Source: Chelativorans sp. AA-79
Lineage (GTDB): Bacteria > Pseudomonadota > Alphaproteobacteria > Rhizobiales > Rhizobiaceae
Assembly (NCBI RefSeq): GCF_029457495.1
Contig: NZ_CP120361.1
Coordinates: 5,222,001-5,286,000 of the forward strand
Length of the DNA: 64,000 bases
Direction: 5' to 3'
The position numbers were made by a program, and so were the translations under genes. Positions 34,102 through 42,138 of this stretch are shown piece by piece (within the stretch, counting starts at the first letter, position 1; each line of letters starts with the position of its first letter). A model generated the notes under the pieces. That model saw only the letters and a list, made by a program, of their open reading frames with translations. It did not search any database and was not told the DNA's origin.

Positions 34102-35094
34102 CTACAACAGGCCCGCCTGCTCGGCGGCTTCCTTCAGGCTGATCTGCAGGCGCGGGCCGATCTGCTGAATGCAGAGCGAGGCCGCCAGCGAGCCCAGCCG
34201 GCCACAATCGGCGAGGCTGCGCCCCTGCGTGTAGCCGAAGAGGAAGCCTCCCGCATAGAGATCGCCCGCACCGGTCGTATCCACCAGGTTCTCGACCGGC
34301 ACCGGCTTGATCGCGACCGTCTCCTCGCGCGTCACCGCGATCGATCCATGCTCCGAGCGCGTGACGATGCCCAGCCTGCAATCCTCGCGGAATGCCGAAA
34401 GGGCCGTCTCCAGGGACGCCGTCTGGTAGAGCGACATCACCTCGTGCTCGTTGGCGAAGACGATGTCGACCGTGCCCGAGCGCATGAGGTCGAGGAACTC
34501 GCCGCGGTAGCGGTCGACGCAGAAGGGGTCGGAGAGCGTCATGGAGACCTCGCGTCCCGCTACATGGGCGATCTCCGCCGTCTTGCGGATCGCCTCCTTG
34601 GCGCGCGGCGGGTCCCAGAGATAGCCCTCGAAATAGGTGACCTTGGCCTCCGCTGCCTTCTCCTCCTCCACGTCTTCCGGTCCAAGCTCCACGCAGGCGC
34701 CGAGATAGGTGTTCATCGAGCGCTCGCCGTCGGGCGTCACGAAGATCATGGAGCGCGCCGTGGGCGGATGGCCCTGCAGCGGCGCCGTGTCGAAGGCCAC
34801 GCCCTGCGCGCGGATGTCGTGCCGGTAGATATCGCCCAGCCCGTCGTTCGACACCTTGCCGAAGAAGGCGGCGCGCCCGCCGAAGCCCGCCACGCCGGCC
34901 GCCGTGTTGCCGGCGCTTCCGCCGGAGGTCTCGATGGCCGGCCCCATGCGTTCGTAGAGCAGCGCTGAGCGCTCCACCTCGATCAGGTTCATCGCGCCCT
35001 TGATGATCCCGTTCTCCACCAGGAAGGAATCGTCGCACCGGGCAATGATGTCCACGATGGCATTGCCGATGCAGAGGACGTCGTATTCGCTCAT
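34102..35094 (-). CDS. Adenosine kinase (PfkB family)
   Basis: A 330-residue PfkB-family sugar/nucleoside kinase: MSEYDVLCIGNAIVDIIA, ETSGGSAGNTAAGVAGFGG, and the C-terminal anion-hole motif DTTGAGDLYAGGFLFG with the catalytic Asp. The GGSAGNT segment and length are typical of rhizobial adenosine kinases. It phosphorylates adenosine to AMP in purine salvage. The ATG at 35094 is used; an upstream ATG at 35163 adds unconserved residues. Confidence 0.88.
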   Translation of the reverse strand: MSEYDVLCIGNAIVDIIARCDDSFLVENGIIKGAMNLIEVERSALLYERMGPAIETSGGSAGNTAAGVAGFGGRAAFFGKVSNDGLGDIYRHDIRAQGVAFDTAPLQGHPPTARSMIFVTPDGERSMNTYLGACVELGPEDVEEEKAAEAKVTYFEGYLWDPPRAKEAIRKTAEIAHVAGREVSMTLSDPFCVDRYRGEFLDLMRSGTVDIVFANEHEVMSLYQTASLETALSAFREDCRLGIVTRSEHGSIAVTREETVAIKPVPVENLVDTTGAGDLYAGGFLFGYTQGRSLADCGRLGSLAASLCIQQIGPRLQISLKEAAEQAGLL

Positions 35095-35243
35095 GGGAAA
35101 ACTCCAGGATGGCCGGACGCGGGCGGGTGTTGAGCGGTTTACCGCCTCGGCAGGGATTTGCAAGTGCGGCGCACCGCTTGCGCGGCCTCGTGAAGCATCC
35201 TATCTCGCGGCGACAGGCCTTTGCAGCCGATGAAAGGGCTTCC

Positions 35244-35981
35244 ATGATCCTCGACGCCGCGCGCGCCGCCGCCAGCCAGCTCTTCTCGCCCGCCTTCCGC
35301 GGCGCCTTCTTCAAGACATTGGGGCTTACCCTTCTTATCCTCGCCGCCCTCTGGTTCGGCCTGCGCGAGCTGTTTGAGATCTACGCGATGCCGTGGCTCG
35401 ACGCGCTCCTGCCCGGCCTCCCCGCCTGGGCGGGGTGGCTCGGGCTGCTTGCGGCAATCGTCGCTGGCGTGGGGCTGGCACTGGCGCTCGCGCTTTTGAT
35501 TGCGCCGATCACGGCGGCCGTCGCCGGCATTTTCCTCGACGACGTGGCCGAAGCGGTGGAGAAGGAGAGCTATCCGCAGGACCCGCCGGGCAAGGCGGTG
35601 CCGCTCGTGCCGGCGGTCCTGCTCTCGCTGAAGTTTCTCGGCGTCGTCATCCTCGGCAACATCATCGCGCTGATGCTGCTCCTCGTGCCCGGCGTGAACC
35701 TGATCGCCTTCTTCGTCGTCAACGCCTATCTGCTCAGCCGGGAATTCTTCGAGTTCGCCGCCATGCGCTTCCGCAGCGAGGCGGATGCCAAGACCCTGCG
35801 CCGGCGCAATGCCGGCACGGTGTTCCTCGCGGGCTTCGTGATCGCCGCTTTTTTGGCCGTGCCGCTCCTCAACCTGCTCACGCCGCTCTTCGCCGCAGCC
35901 ATGATGGTGCATCTGCACAAGATGATCGCGGCGAGGGAGGAGAGAAGCGCTTCAACGCCGGTCGTTCTCGAGCGTCGGTGA
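35244..35981 (+). CDS. EI24/CysZ-like integral membrane protein
   Basis: A 245-residue membrane protein with hydrophobic helices at about 23-42, 60-95, 130-160 and 195-220, in the pattern of the EI24 domain (TLLILAALWFGLRELFEIY, SREFFEFAAMRF). Related proteins include the sulfate permease CysZ, but the sequence does not prove sulfate transport. The start 35244 has AAAGGG before it. It is divergent from the adenosine kinase gene and ends just before a palindromic repeat cluster. Confidence 0.8.
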   Translation: MILDAARAAASQLFSPAFRGAFFKTLGLTLLILAALWFGLRELFEIYAMPWLDALLPGLPAWAGWLGLLAAIVAGVGLALALALLIAPITAAVAGIFLDDVAEAVEKESYPQDPPGKAVPLVPAVLLSLKFLGVVILGNIIALMLLLVPGVNLIAFFVVNAYLLSREFFEFAAMRFRSEADAKTLRRRNAGTVFLAGFVIAAFLAVPLLNLLTPLFAAAMMVHLHKMIAAREERSASTPVVLERR

Positions 35982-35990
35982 GGCTTCAAA

Positions 35991-36224
35991 GTTCAGGCAT
36001 GCATCCCCCGGGTCAAGCCCGGGGATGACGAATACAGAGGAGGAGCGGCTAGATCATGATCCCGTTTCGTCGGATCGGCATCATGATCCAACTTTGCTTG
36101 AGCATGATCTCTTCCGAAAACCGGCATCCACTTTTCGGGATACTCTAATCGCCAACGCTGGCGATTGGCGGAGACATCTCCACCTCGTCATCCCCGGGCT
36201 TGTCCCGGGGATCCATGCCTGAAC
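35991..36224. repeat. Composite palindromic repeat: GC-rich inverted pair flanking a RIME-like element
   Basis: Two 39-40 bp arms (35991-36030 and 36186-36224) are near-perfect inverted copies that each contain a GC-rich internal palindrome (CCCCGGG-N-CCCGGGG). Between them lies a second palindromic element (about 36051-36141) with GATCATGATC cores and a TTCCGAAAA/TTTTCGG pair, plus a small perfect hairpin at 36148-36165. The pieces resemble intergenic palindromes widespread in Hyphomicrobiales. The whole 234 bp is non-coding and sits between the EI24 gene and a YdeI fragment. Confidence 0.8.
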
Positions 36225-36259
36225 GGTTCCGATTTCTCCAGCGGCAGCCACTGGTCCGC

Positions 36260-36487
36260 CTATCCCTTCCAGCGCATGCGCATATAGACGCCGCCGCGTG
36301 CAAGTTCGTCGAGCATCTGGCCGAGCCGCTTCTGGCGCGTCTCAGCCCGCTTGGCACCGGCGATCCAACCCAGGTAGTCGTTGCGCTGATAGGGTGGACG
36401 CGCCTGATAGGTGTCCATGAGGCCGCGCATCTCGAGCGCCGTCTTGATGTCCTCGGGCATGGGGTTGAGCGCGCGTTGCAGTGCCAT
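36260..36487 (-). CDS. YdeI/OmpD-associated family protein, short
   Basis: A 75-residue protein: DTYQARPPYQRNDYLGWIAG then AKRAETRQKRLGQM, which is the C-terminal domain of the YdeI/OmpD-associated (bacteriocin-protection) family. Longer members have about 190 residues with another domain in front; here only the C-terminal part is coded, so it may be a stand-alone form or a truncated gene. ATG 36487 is the probable start. It ends 35 bp from the repeat cluster. Role unknown. Confidence 0.7.
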   Translation of the reverse strand: MALQRALNPMPEDIKTALEMRGLMDTYQARPPYQRNDYLGWIAGAKRAETRQKRLGQMLDELARGGVYMRMRWKG

Positions 36488-36596
36488 GCTGGCAGATTGC
36501 CAAATCCCGGCTTGCCGCTCAACCGAAAGGGTGCAGACTCCGGTGGGCTCATGCCGATTCCCGCAGGCATCCCGAAGCTCAAGCATTGGGGGACAC

Positions 36597-37040
36597 ATGC
36601 TCACAGACCTTCTGCTCGCCATCCTGCACCACCTGCTCATGTTCATGCTCGCGGCCGTGCTCGTCAGCGAAATCGTCCTGATGCGCAAAGGGCTTTCCGG
36701 GCGCGATCTCAGGATTCTCACCCATGTCGACCGAATGTATGGCGTGGTGGCGGCGGCGATCATCGTCGTCGGCGTCTGCCGCGTGGTCTTCGGGCTCAAG
36801 GGCTGGGAATACTATGTCGGCAACCACGCCTTCTGGGCCAAGATGGCGGCGTTTGTTCTGGTCGGCATCCTTTCCGCCAAACCGACCATGCGCATCCTTA
36901 AGTGGAGCCGGGCCGCTTCCGGGGAAGGCTATGTCGTGCCCGATGCCGAGATCGCCGCCATGCGCCGCTTTCTGCGCGCGGAGATCGCTGTTTTCGCGCT
37001 GATCCCGATCTTCGCCGCCGTCATGGCGCGCTATAGCTGA
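36597..37040 (+). CDS. DUF2214 family inner-membrane protein
   Basis: A 147-residue membrane protein with four hydrophobic helices: LLLAILHHLLMFMLAAVLVS, GVVAAAIIVVGVCRVVFGL, WAKMAAFVLVGILSA, and a C-terminal IAVFALIPIFAAVMA. It fits the DUF2214 family. A conserved His pair near the N-terminus (HH) may bind a metal or heme, as guess. Its last 10 bp overlap the end of nth on the opposite strand. Confidence 0.8.
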   Translation: MLTDLLLAILHHLLMFMLAAVLVSEIVLMRKGLSGRDLRILTHVDRMYGVVAAAIIVVGVCRVVFGLKGWEYYVGNHAFWAKMAAFVLVGILSAKPTMRILKWSRAASGEGYVVPDAEIAAMRRFLRAEIAVFALIPIFAAVMARYS

Positions 37041-37831
37041 GCCTCTTCTGCCTCGCGGCCCGGCTCGATCGTCCCCCAGGCCACGAGCGGAGCCGGCACG
37101 TCGGTCGTCTTTTCCGGCGCCTTGCAGAGATCGGCGATGACGCAGGCGGGGCAGTCGGGCTTGCGCGCCTTGCAGACGTAGCGCCCATGCAGGATCAGCC
37201 AGTGATGCGCATGGAGAAGGTAGTCCTGCGGGACGACCTCGAGCAGCGCGCGCTCGACCTCGTCGGGTGTCTTGCCCGGCGCGAGCAGGATGCGGTTGGC
37301 GATCCGGAAGATGTGCGTGTCGACCGCCATGGTCGGATGGCCGAAGGCGACATTGAGCACGACATTGGCGGTCTTCCGCCCCACGCCCGGGAGGCTCTGG
37401 AGCGCCTCCCGGTCCTCAGGCACCTTTCCGCCGTGATCGCGGATGAGCGCCTCGCAGAGCGCGATCACGTTCTTCGCCTTGTTGCGCCATAGCCCGATGG
37501 TGCGGATATACCGCCCGAGCTTCTCCTCCCCCAACGCCAGCATCTTTTCCGGCGTGTCGGCCACCTCGAAGAGCGGCCTCGTGGCCTTGTTCACGCCGAC
37601 ATCCGTCGCCTGCGCGGACAATACGACGGCGACAAGCAGCGTGAAGGGGTTCACGGATTCGAGTTCCCCCTTGGGCTCCGGCCGCTGCACGCGAAGGCGG
37701 CGGAAGATCTCCTCCACCTGCTCGGGACTGTAGGCCGTCAGCGCCTTTCGGGGGTTTTTCTTGCGGGCCGGCTTGGCGGGTGAGCGCGCCGCCGCCTTCG
37801 CGGCGGCATTTTGGGACTTGGGCTTTTGCAT
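37031..37831 (-). CDS. nth: Endonuclease III
   Basis: A 266-residue DNA glycosylase/AP lyase. The N-terminal 45 residues are Lys/Ala-rich and unconserved. The core has the helix-hairpin-helix LPGVGRKTANVVL with the catalytic Lys, AVDTHIFR with the catalytic Asp, and the [4Fe-4S] ligands Cx6CxxCx5C in CKARKPDCPACVIADLC. It removes oxidised pyrimidines from DNA. ATG 37831 is chosen; it is divergent from the DUF2244 gene 21 bp away. Confidence 0.95.
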   Translation of the reverse strand: MQKPKSQNAAAKAAARSPAKPARKKNPRKALTAYSPEQVEEIFRRLRVQRPEPKGELESVNPFTLLVAVVLSAQATDVGVNKATRPLFEVADTPEKMLALGEEKLGRYIRTIGLWRNKAKNVIALCEALIRDHGGKVPEDREALQSLPGVGRKTANVVLNVAFGHPTMAVDTHIFRIANRILLAPGKTPDEVERALLEVVPQDYLLHAHHWLILHGRYVCKARKPDCPACVIADLCKAPEKTTDVPAPLVAWGTIEPGREAEEAQL

Positions 37832-37852
37832 TCCGCCTCTATAATCCGAGTG

Positions 37853-38338
37853 ATGGACGAAAAGAATGCCGCAGACGTGCCTTTCTTCAAGGCGCTTCTT
37901 GTGCCGCACCGGTCTCTCGGCCGGGCGGGCTTTGCTGTCCTCATGGGCGCCATGCTTCTCATGTGGGTGACCGTGGGTGCCATCTTCCTCAGCATGGGGG
38001 CCTGGCCGATCGTCGGTTTCTTCGGCCTCGACGTGCTGGCGCTCTACATCGCCTTCCGCGTGAATTACCGCGCCGCCAAGGTGCGCGAGGAGATTTCGCT
38101 CTCCCGCACCAACCTCCTCATCCGCAAGGTGCCGCTCTCAGGCAAGACCGAGGAGCACAGCTTCAATCCCTTCTGGACGCGCTTCCGCGTGCAGCGGCAT
38201 GCCGAGATCGGCATCACGGACATGGCGGTGGAAATGCGCCAGAAGCGCGTCCTTCTCGGCAGTTTTCTGAACCCGGCCGACCGCGAGAGCTTCGCCGAGG
38301 CCTTCGGTCAGGCGCTGGCCACGGCGAAAACCCGCTGA
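37853..38338 (+). CDS. DUF2244 domain membrane protein
   Basis: A 161-residue protein with two adjacent membrane helices at about 28-72 (FAVLMGAMLLMWVTVGAIFL, IVGFFGLDVLALYIAF) and a soluble C-terminal domain with NPFWTRFRV and RVLLGSFLNPADRESFAEAF. This pattern matches DUF2244, a family often encoded next to nth in alphaproteobacteria. Function unknown. ATG 37853 is preferred over one at 37811 because it leaves nth its own promoter space. Confidence 0.85.
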   Translation: MDEKNAADVPFFKALLVPHRSLGRAGFAVLMGAMLLMWVTVGAIFLSMGAWPIVGFFGLDVLALYIAFRVNYRAAKVREEISLSRTNLLIRKVPLSGKTEEHSFNPFWTRFRVQRHAEIGITDMAVEMRQKRVLLGSFLNPADRESFAEAFGQALATAKTR

Positions 38339-38405
38339 AGACGAGCAAGAATCGGGTGGAGACGCGCCCTTTCTCCACGCATATTGCGCTCAAGGAGAAA
38401 GTGTC

Positions 38406-39290
38406 ATGAATGCAGAACTCGCCATCCTCGAACGAGACATCACGCCAGTCGGCAACGACTATGAGGTCGTCCGGCGCGTGATCGAAAAGATCAGCCTCGA
38501 CTATCGCGACCAGCCCTCGCTTGAGGCGCTCGCCGCCGAGCTCGACGAAACGCCCACGGGGCTGCAGAAGCTCTTCACCCGCTGGGCGGGACTCTCGCCC
38601 AAGGCCTTCCTGCAGGCCGTCACGCTCGACCATGCGCGGCGGCTGCTCGACGGCGGCATGCCGCTGCTGGAGACCTCACTGGAGCTCGGCATGTCCGGTC
38701 CCGGCCGCCTGCACGACCTCTTCGTCACCCACGAAGCGATATCGCCGGGCGAGTACAAATCGCGCGGCGCCGGCCTCACCATCCGCTACGGCTACCACAT
38801 CTCGCCTTTCGGGATCGCGCTGGTGATGGTGACCGATCGGGGCCTCGCCGGCCTTGCGTTCGCCGATCCGGGCGAGGAGCAGGCCGCCTTCGAAGACATG
38901 AGCTCACGCTGGCCGAACGCCCGCTATGTGGAGGATATCTCCGCCACCGCGCCCTATGCAGCCCGCGTCTTCGAGCCGTCCCGCTGGCGCTCCGACGAGC
39001 CGTTGCGCGTCGTCTTCATCGGCACCGATTTCCAGGTGCGCGTCTGGGAGGCGCTGTTGAAGATCCCGTTGGGGCGGGCACGCGCCTATTCCGATATCGC
39101 CGCCGAGATCGGTTGCCCGGCCGCCTCGCGCGCCGTTGGTGCGGCGGTCGGGGCGAACCCGCTCTCCTTCGTGGTGCCCTGCCATCGCGCGCTCGGCAAA
39201 TCCGGCGCGCTGACGGGCTATCACTGGGGGCTGACGCGCAAGCGCGCGATCCTCGGCTGGGAGGCGGCGCAGCTCCAGCGGCAGGGCTGA
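38406..39290 (+). CDS. Ada-like methylated-DNA-protein cysteine methyltransferase with AraC domain
   Basis: A 294-residue two-domain protein. Residues 20-120 form an AraC-type helix-turn-helix (LEALAAELDETPTGLQKLF, ARRLLDGGMPLLETSLELGM). Residues 125-290 form an O6-alkylguanine-DNA alkyltransferase with the acceptor Cys259 in FVVPCHRALGKSG. The N-terminal Ada domain that senses methylphosphotriesters through a Cys-rich zinc site is absent, so autoregulation as in E. coli Ada is unlikely. It repairs O6-methylguanine by suicide transfer. Confidence 0.92.
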   Translation: MNAELAILERDITPVGNDYEVVRRVIEKISLDYRDQPSLEALAAELDETPTGLQKLFTRWAGLSPKAFLQAVTLDHARRLLDGGMPLLETSLELGMSGPGRLHDLFVTHEAISPGEYKSRGAGLTIRYGYHISPFGIALVMVTDRGLAGLAFADPGEEQAAFEDMSSRWPNARYVEDISATAPYAARVFEPSRWRSDEPLRVVFIGTDFQVRVWEALLKIPLGRARAYSDIAAEIGCPAASRAVGAAVGANPLSFVVPCHRALGKSGALTGYHWGLTRKRAILGWEAAQLQRQG

Positions 39291-39521
39291 TACGGACGCC
39301 CCTTTGCCGCGACGCCATGCCGTTTGTTCAGACGGAAAGGACGGAGTCCTTCGCGCGCCTCCGCCCTCCCGAGACGGCTTGGCCGCTCTGCTGGTGGCTG
39401 TGGTTGTCCCCATCGGCCACCTGCCTGCCGATATGGGGTCGCCACAAGGCGAAGGACGCGTCGGAGGAATGCACGCATCCTGGAAGGGAATGCCTCCTTG
39501 CGCTCCCGCGCAAACCCGTTA

Positions 39522-39547
39522 GCCTCCCCGAATCGCGCCGGGGAGGC
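39522..39547 (+). promoter_or_regulatory. Hairpin sequestering the ribokinase ribosome-binding site
   Basis: A 9-bp perfect stem (GCCTCCCCG with CGGGGAGGC) and 8-nt loop enclose the Shine-Dalgarno GGGGAGG (39540-39546) of the gene starting at GTG 39553. In RNA this would hide the ribosome-binding site. No T run follows, so it is not a classic terminator. Confidence 0.5.
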
Positions 39548-39552
39548 CTTTC

Positions 39553-40458
39553 GTGATCACCATTATCGGTTCCATCAATCTCGACCTGATCGCCCGCGTG
39601 GAGAGGCTGCCCGCACCCGGCGAAACCGTGCCGGGCACCGATTTCTCCACCGCGCCCGGCGGCAAGGGTGCGAACCAGGCGCTCGCCGCCCGCCGCGCCG
39701 GCGCTTCCGTCCGCATGATCGGAGCCGTCGGAGCCGACTCTTTCGCCGGCCAGGCGCTGAATCTGCTGGACAAGGCCGGCGTCGATCTCACACAGGTGAA
39801 GAAAACGGCGGCCCCCACCGGCACGGCGATGATCCTCGTCGGCGGCGACGGCGAGAACGTCATCGCCGTCATCCCCGGTGCGAATGCCGAAGTTTCGGCA
39901 CCAGACGTGGCTTCGGCGGGCCTTGGCCGCGGCGATTTCGTGCTCCTTCAGCACGAGATCTCCCTGACGGCGGTGGAGGCTGCGCTGAAGACCGCCCGCG
40001 CAGCGGGCGCCGTCTCGCTGCTCAACACCGCGCCGTTCCACGCCGATGCCGCCCGCTTCCTTGCAATGGCCGACTATGTCATCGCCAACGAGACCGAATT
40101 CGATCTCTATGTTACGCGATTGGCTCTGGCGGGCGAAAACCGCGAGGAGAGGATGCGCGCCTTTGCCGGCCGGACGGGGCGCGTCATCGTCGTCACCCTG
40201 GGCGGTGACGGCGTGATGGCGGCCACGCCTGAACAATTCTTCCACGTGCCGGCGTTTCCCATCACGCCAGTCGACACGGTCGGTGCGGGCGACACGTTCT
40301 GCGGATATCTGGCCGCCGGCCTGTCGGAAGGGCTCGCCCTGGAACCCGCCCTGCGCCTGGCGGCGGTCGCCGGCGCGCTCGCCTGCCTCAAGCCCGGCGC
40401 ACAACCCGCCATCCCGCTGCGCGCCGAGGTGGACGCGGTGCTGCCGAAGGCCGGGTAA
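39553..40458 (+). CDS. rbsK: Ribokinase
   Basis: A 301-residue PfkB-family kinase: MITIIGSINLDLIARVERLP, the GGKGANQALAARRAGA substrate motif and the anion-hole GAGDTFCGYLAAG with the catalytic Asp. The GKGANQA and length identify ribokinase, which makes ribose-5-phosphate. GTG at 39553 is the only start that gives the conserved N-terminus; its Shine-Dalgarno lies in a hairpin. No ribose transporter or regulator adjoins it. About 260 bp upstream, between the Ada-like gene and this one, hold no other gene I can support. Confidence 0.93.
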   Translation: MITIIGSINLDLIARVERLPAPGETVPGTDFSTAPGGKGANQALAARRAGASVRMIGAVGADSFAGQALNLLDKAGVDLTQVKKTAAPTGTAMILVGGDGENVIAVIPGANAEVSAPDVASAGLGRGDFVLLQHEISLTAVEAALKTARAAGAVSLLNTAPFHADAARFLAMADYVIANETEFDLYVTRLALAGENREERMRAFAGRTGRVIVVTLGGDGVMAATPEQFFHVPAFPITPVDTVGAGDTFCGYLAAGLSEGLALEPALRLAAVAGALACLKPGAQPAIPLRAEVDAVLPKAG

Positions 40459-40488
40459 GAATTTCTGAGATCCCTGTCCCGACTGTTC

Positions 40489-42021
40489 TCAGGCGGCCTG
40501 CGAAAGGCGCTCCCCGGCCATCCGGTAGGAGATCGCCTCGGCCAGATGAATGCGGCCCACCTGCTCCACTCCCTCCAAGTCCGCGAGCGTGCGGGCGACC
40601 TTGAGAACGCGGTGATAGGCGCGGGCGGAAAGTCCCAGCTTCTCGCTTGCATCCCGAAGCAGCGACAGCCCGCCAGCATCGGGAACGGCGACCTCTTCTA
40701 TGACAGCCGCAGGGCAGCGCGCATTGGTGGCGGAGGCCGGCAGGCCCAGCGCGGCGTAGCGCGCGTTCTGGACGGCGCGGGCGCGGGCCACCCGCTCCGC
40801 CACGGCAGCGCTCGCCTCCGCCTTGCCGGGGCGGATGAGATCGCTCGCGGTGACCGCCGGCACCTCGATGCGCAGATCGATGCGGTCGAGCAGCGGGCCG
40901 GAAACGCGCGCCTGGTAGTCCGCCTGGCAGCGCTGGCCCCGCGCGCAGCGATGCCCCGGCTCGCCGGCCATGCCGCAACGGCACGGATTCATCGCCGCGA
41001 CGAGCTGGATTTCGGCCGGGTAACTCACGCGGTGATTGGCCCGGGCGATCACGCATTCGCCGGTCTCCAGCGGCTGGCGCAGCGAATCGAGCACCTGCGG
41101 CGTGAATTCGGGCAATTCGTCCAGGAAGAGCACGCCGTGATGGGCGAGCGAGACCTCGCCCGGACGCGCGCGCATGCCGCCGCCGACCAGTGCGGCCATG
41201 GAAGCGGAGTGGTGTGGCGCACGGAAGGGCCGCCGGTCCGAAAGTCGGCCGTCGGCGAGCTCCCCGGCGATCGAGGCGACCATGGAGACCTCCAGGAGCT
41301 CGCGCGGGGAGAGCGGCGGCAGGATGGAGGGCAGCCGCTGCGCCAGCATCGACTTGCCCGCGCCGGGCGGGCCGACCATCAGGAGATTGTGCCCGCCCGC
41401 GGCCGCCACCTCCAGCGCCCGCTTGGCGCTTTCCTGCCCCTTGATCTCGGCAAGGTCCGGTAAGGCACCCGGCGGCGGACCCATTGCCGGCTCCGGCCGG
41501 TCCATCACCTGCGTACCGCGGAAATGGTTGGCGAGCGCGACCAGGCTGCGCGGCGCCAGGATGTCGAGCTCGCTGCTCGCCCAGGCGGCTTCCGGCCCGC
41601 AATCATGCGGGCAGATCAGGCCCTTGCCCATGGAATTGGCTCCGATCGCGGCGGGCAGCACGCCCGCCACCCGCGCCACCGTGCCGTCAAGCGCAAGCTC
41701 GCCCAGCACGACATAGCCCGCCAGCGCATCCGCCGGGATCGCGCCGAGCGCGGCCATCAGGCCGAGCGCGATGGGCAGATCGTAGTGGCTGCCCTCCTTC
41801 GGAAGATCCGCCGGCGCGAGGTTGACCGTCACCTTCTTGGGCGGCATGGACAGGCCGGAAGCGTGCAGCGCGGCCTGCACGCGCTCGCGGCTTTCCGTCA
41901 CCGCCTTGTCTCCCAGCCCGACAATCTGGATGCCCACCTTGCCGGGCGCAACCATCACCTGCACGTCGACGGGAACAGCCTCTATCCCCTCGAACGCGAT
42001 CGTACGCACACGCGAAACCAT
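40489..42021 (-). CDS. comM: YifB/ComM family Mg-chelatase-like AAA+ ATPase
   Basis: A 510-residue protein. The N-terminal ComM domain begins MVSRVRTIAFEGIEAVPVDV. The AAA+ core has GPPGAGKSMLAQRLPSILPP (Walker A), VLFLDELPEF (Walker B) and a Cys-bearing MNPCRCG finger. The C-terminal part has RAYHRVLKVARTLADLEG. ComM drives branch migration during natural transformation in some bacteria; in others its role is unclear. Start at 42021. In rhizobia it usually lies near gshB, as here, separated by a FemAB-like gene. Confidence 0.92.
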   Translation of the reverse strand: MVSRVRTIAFEGIEAVPVDVQVMVAPGKVGIQIVGLGDKAVTESRERVQAALHASGLSMPPKKVTVNLAPADLPKEGSHYDLPIALGLMAALGAIPADALAGYVVLGELALDGTVARVAGVLPAAIGANSMGKGLICPHDCGPEAAWASSELDILAPRSLVALANHFRGTQVMDRPEPAMGPPPGALPDLAEIKGQESAKRALEVAAAGGHNLLMVGPPGAGKSMLAQRLPSILPPLSPRELLEVSMVASIAGELADGRLSDRRPFRAPHHSASMAALVGGGMRARPGEVSLAHHGVLFLDELPEFTPQVLDSLRQPLETGECVIARANHRVSYPAEIQLVAAMNPCRCGMAGEPGHRCARGQRCQADYQARVSGPLLDRIDLRIEVPAVTASDLIRPGKAEASAAVAERVARARAVQNARYAALGLPASATNARCPAAVIEEVAVPDAGGLSLLRDASEKLGLSARAYHRVLKVARTLADLEGVEQVGRIHLAEAISYRMAGERLSQAA

Positions 42022-42138
42022 TCGACCTGCCCCCTTCGGCCCCCCACCGGCCGATAATGCGGCATGAAAGCACAAGCTCTGGACCAGATCAAGAACATCA
42101 AGCGAACAAAAACATACCCTTCTACCGGCGACCGGCGG

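Noticed and set aside
39304..39522. Plus-strand frame between the Ada-like gene and ribokinase
   Set aside because: No ribosome-binding site or recognisable features, and Gly/Pro-rich random-looking product.
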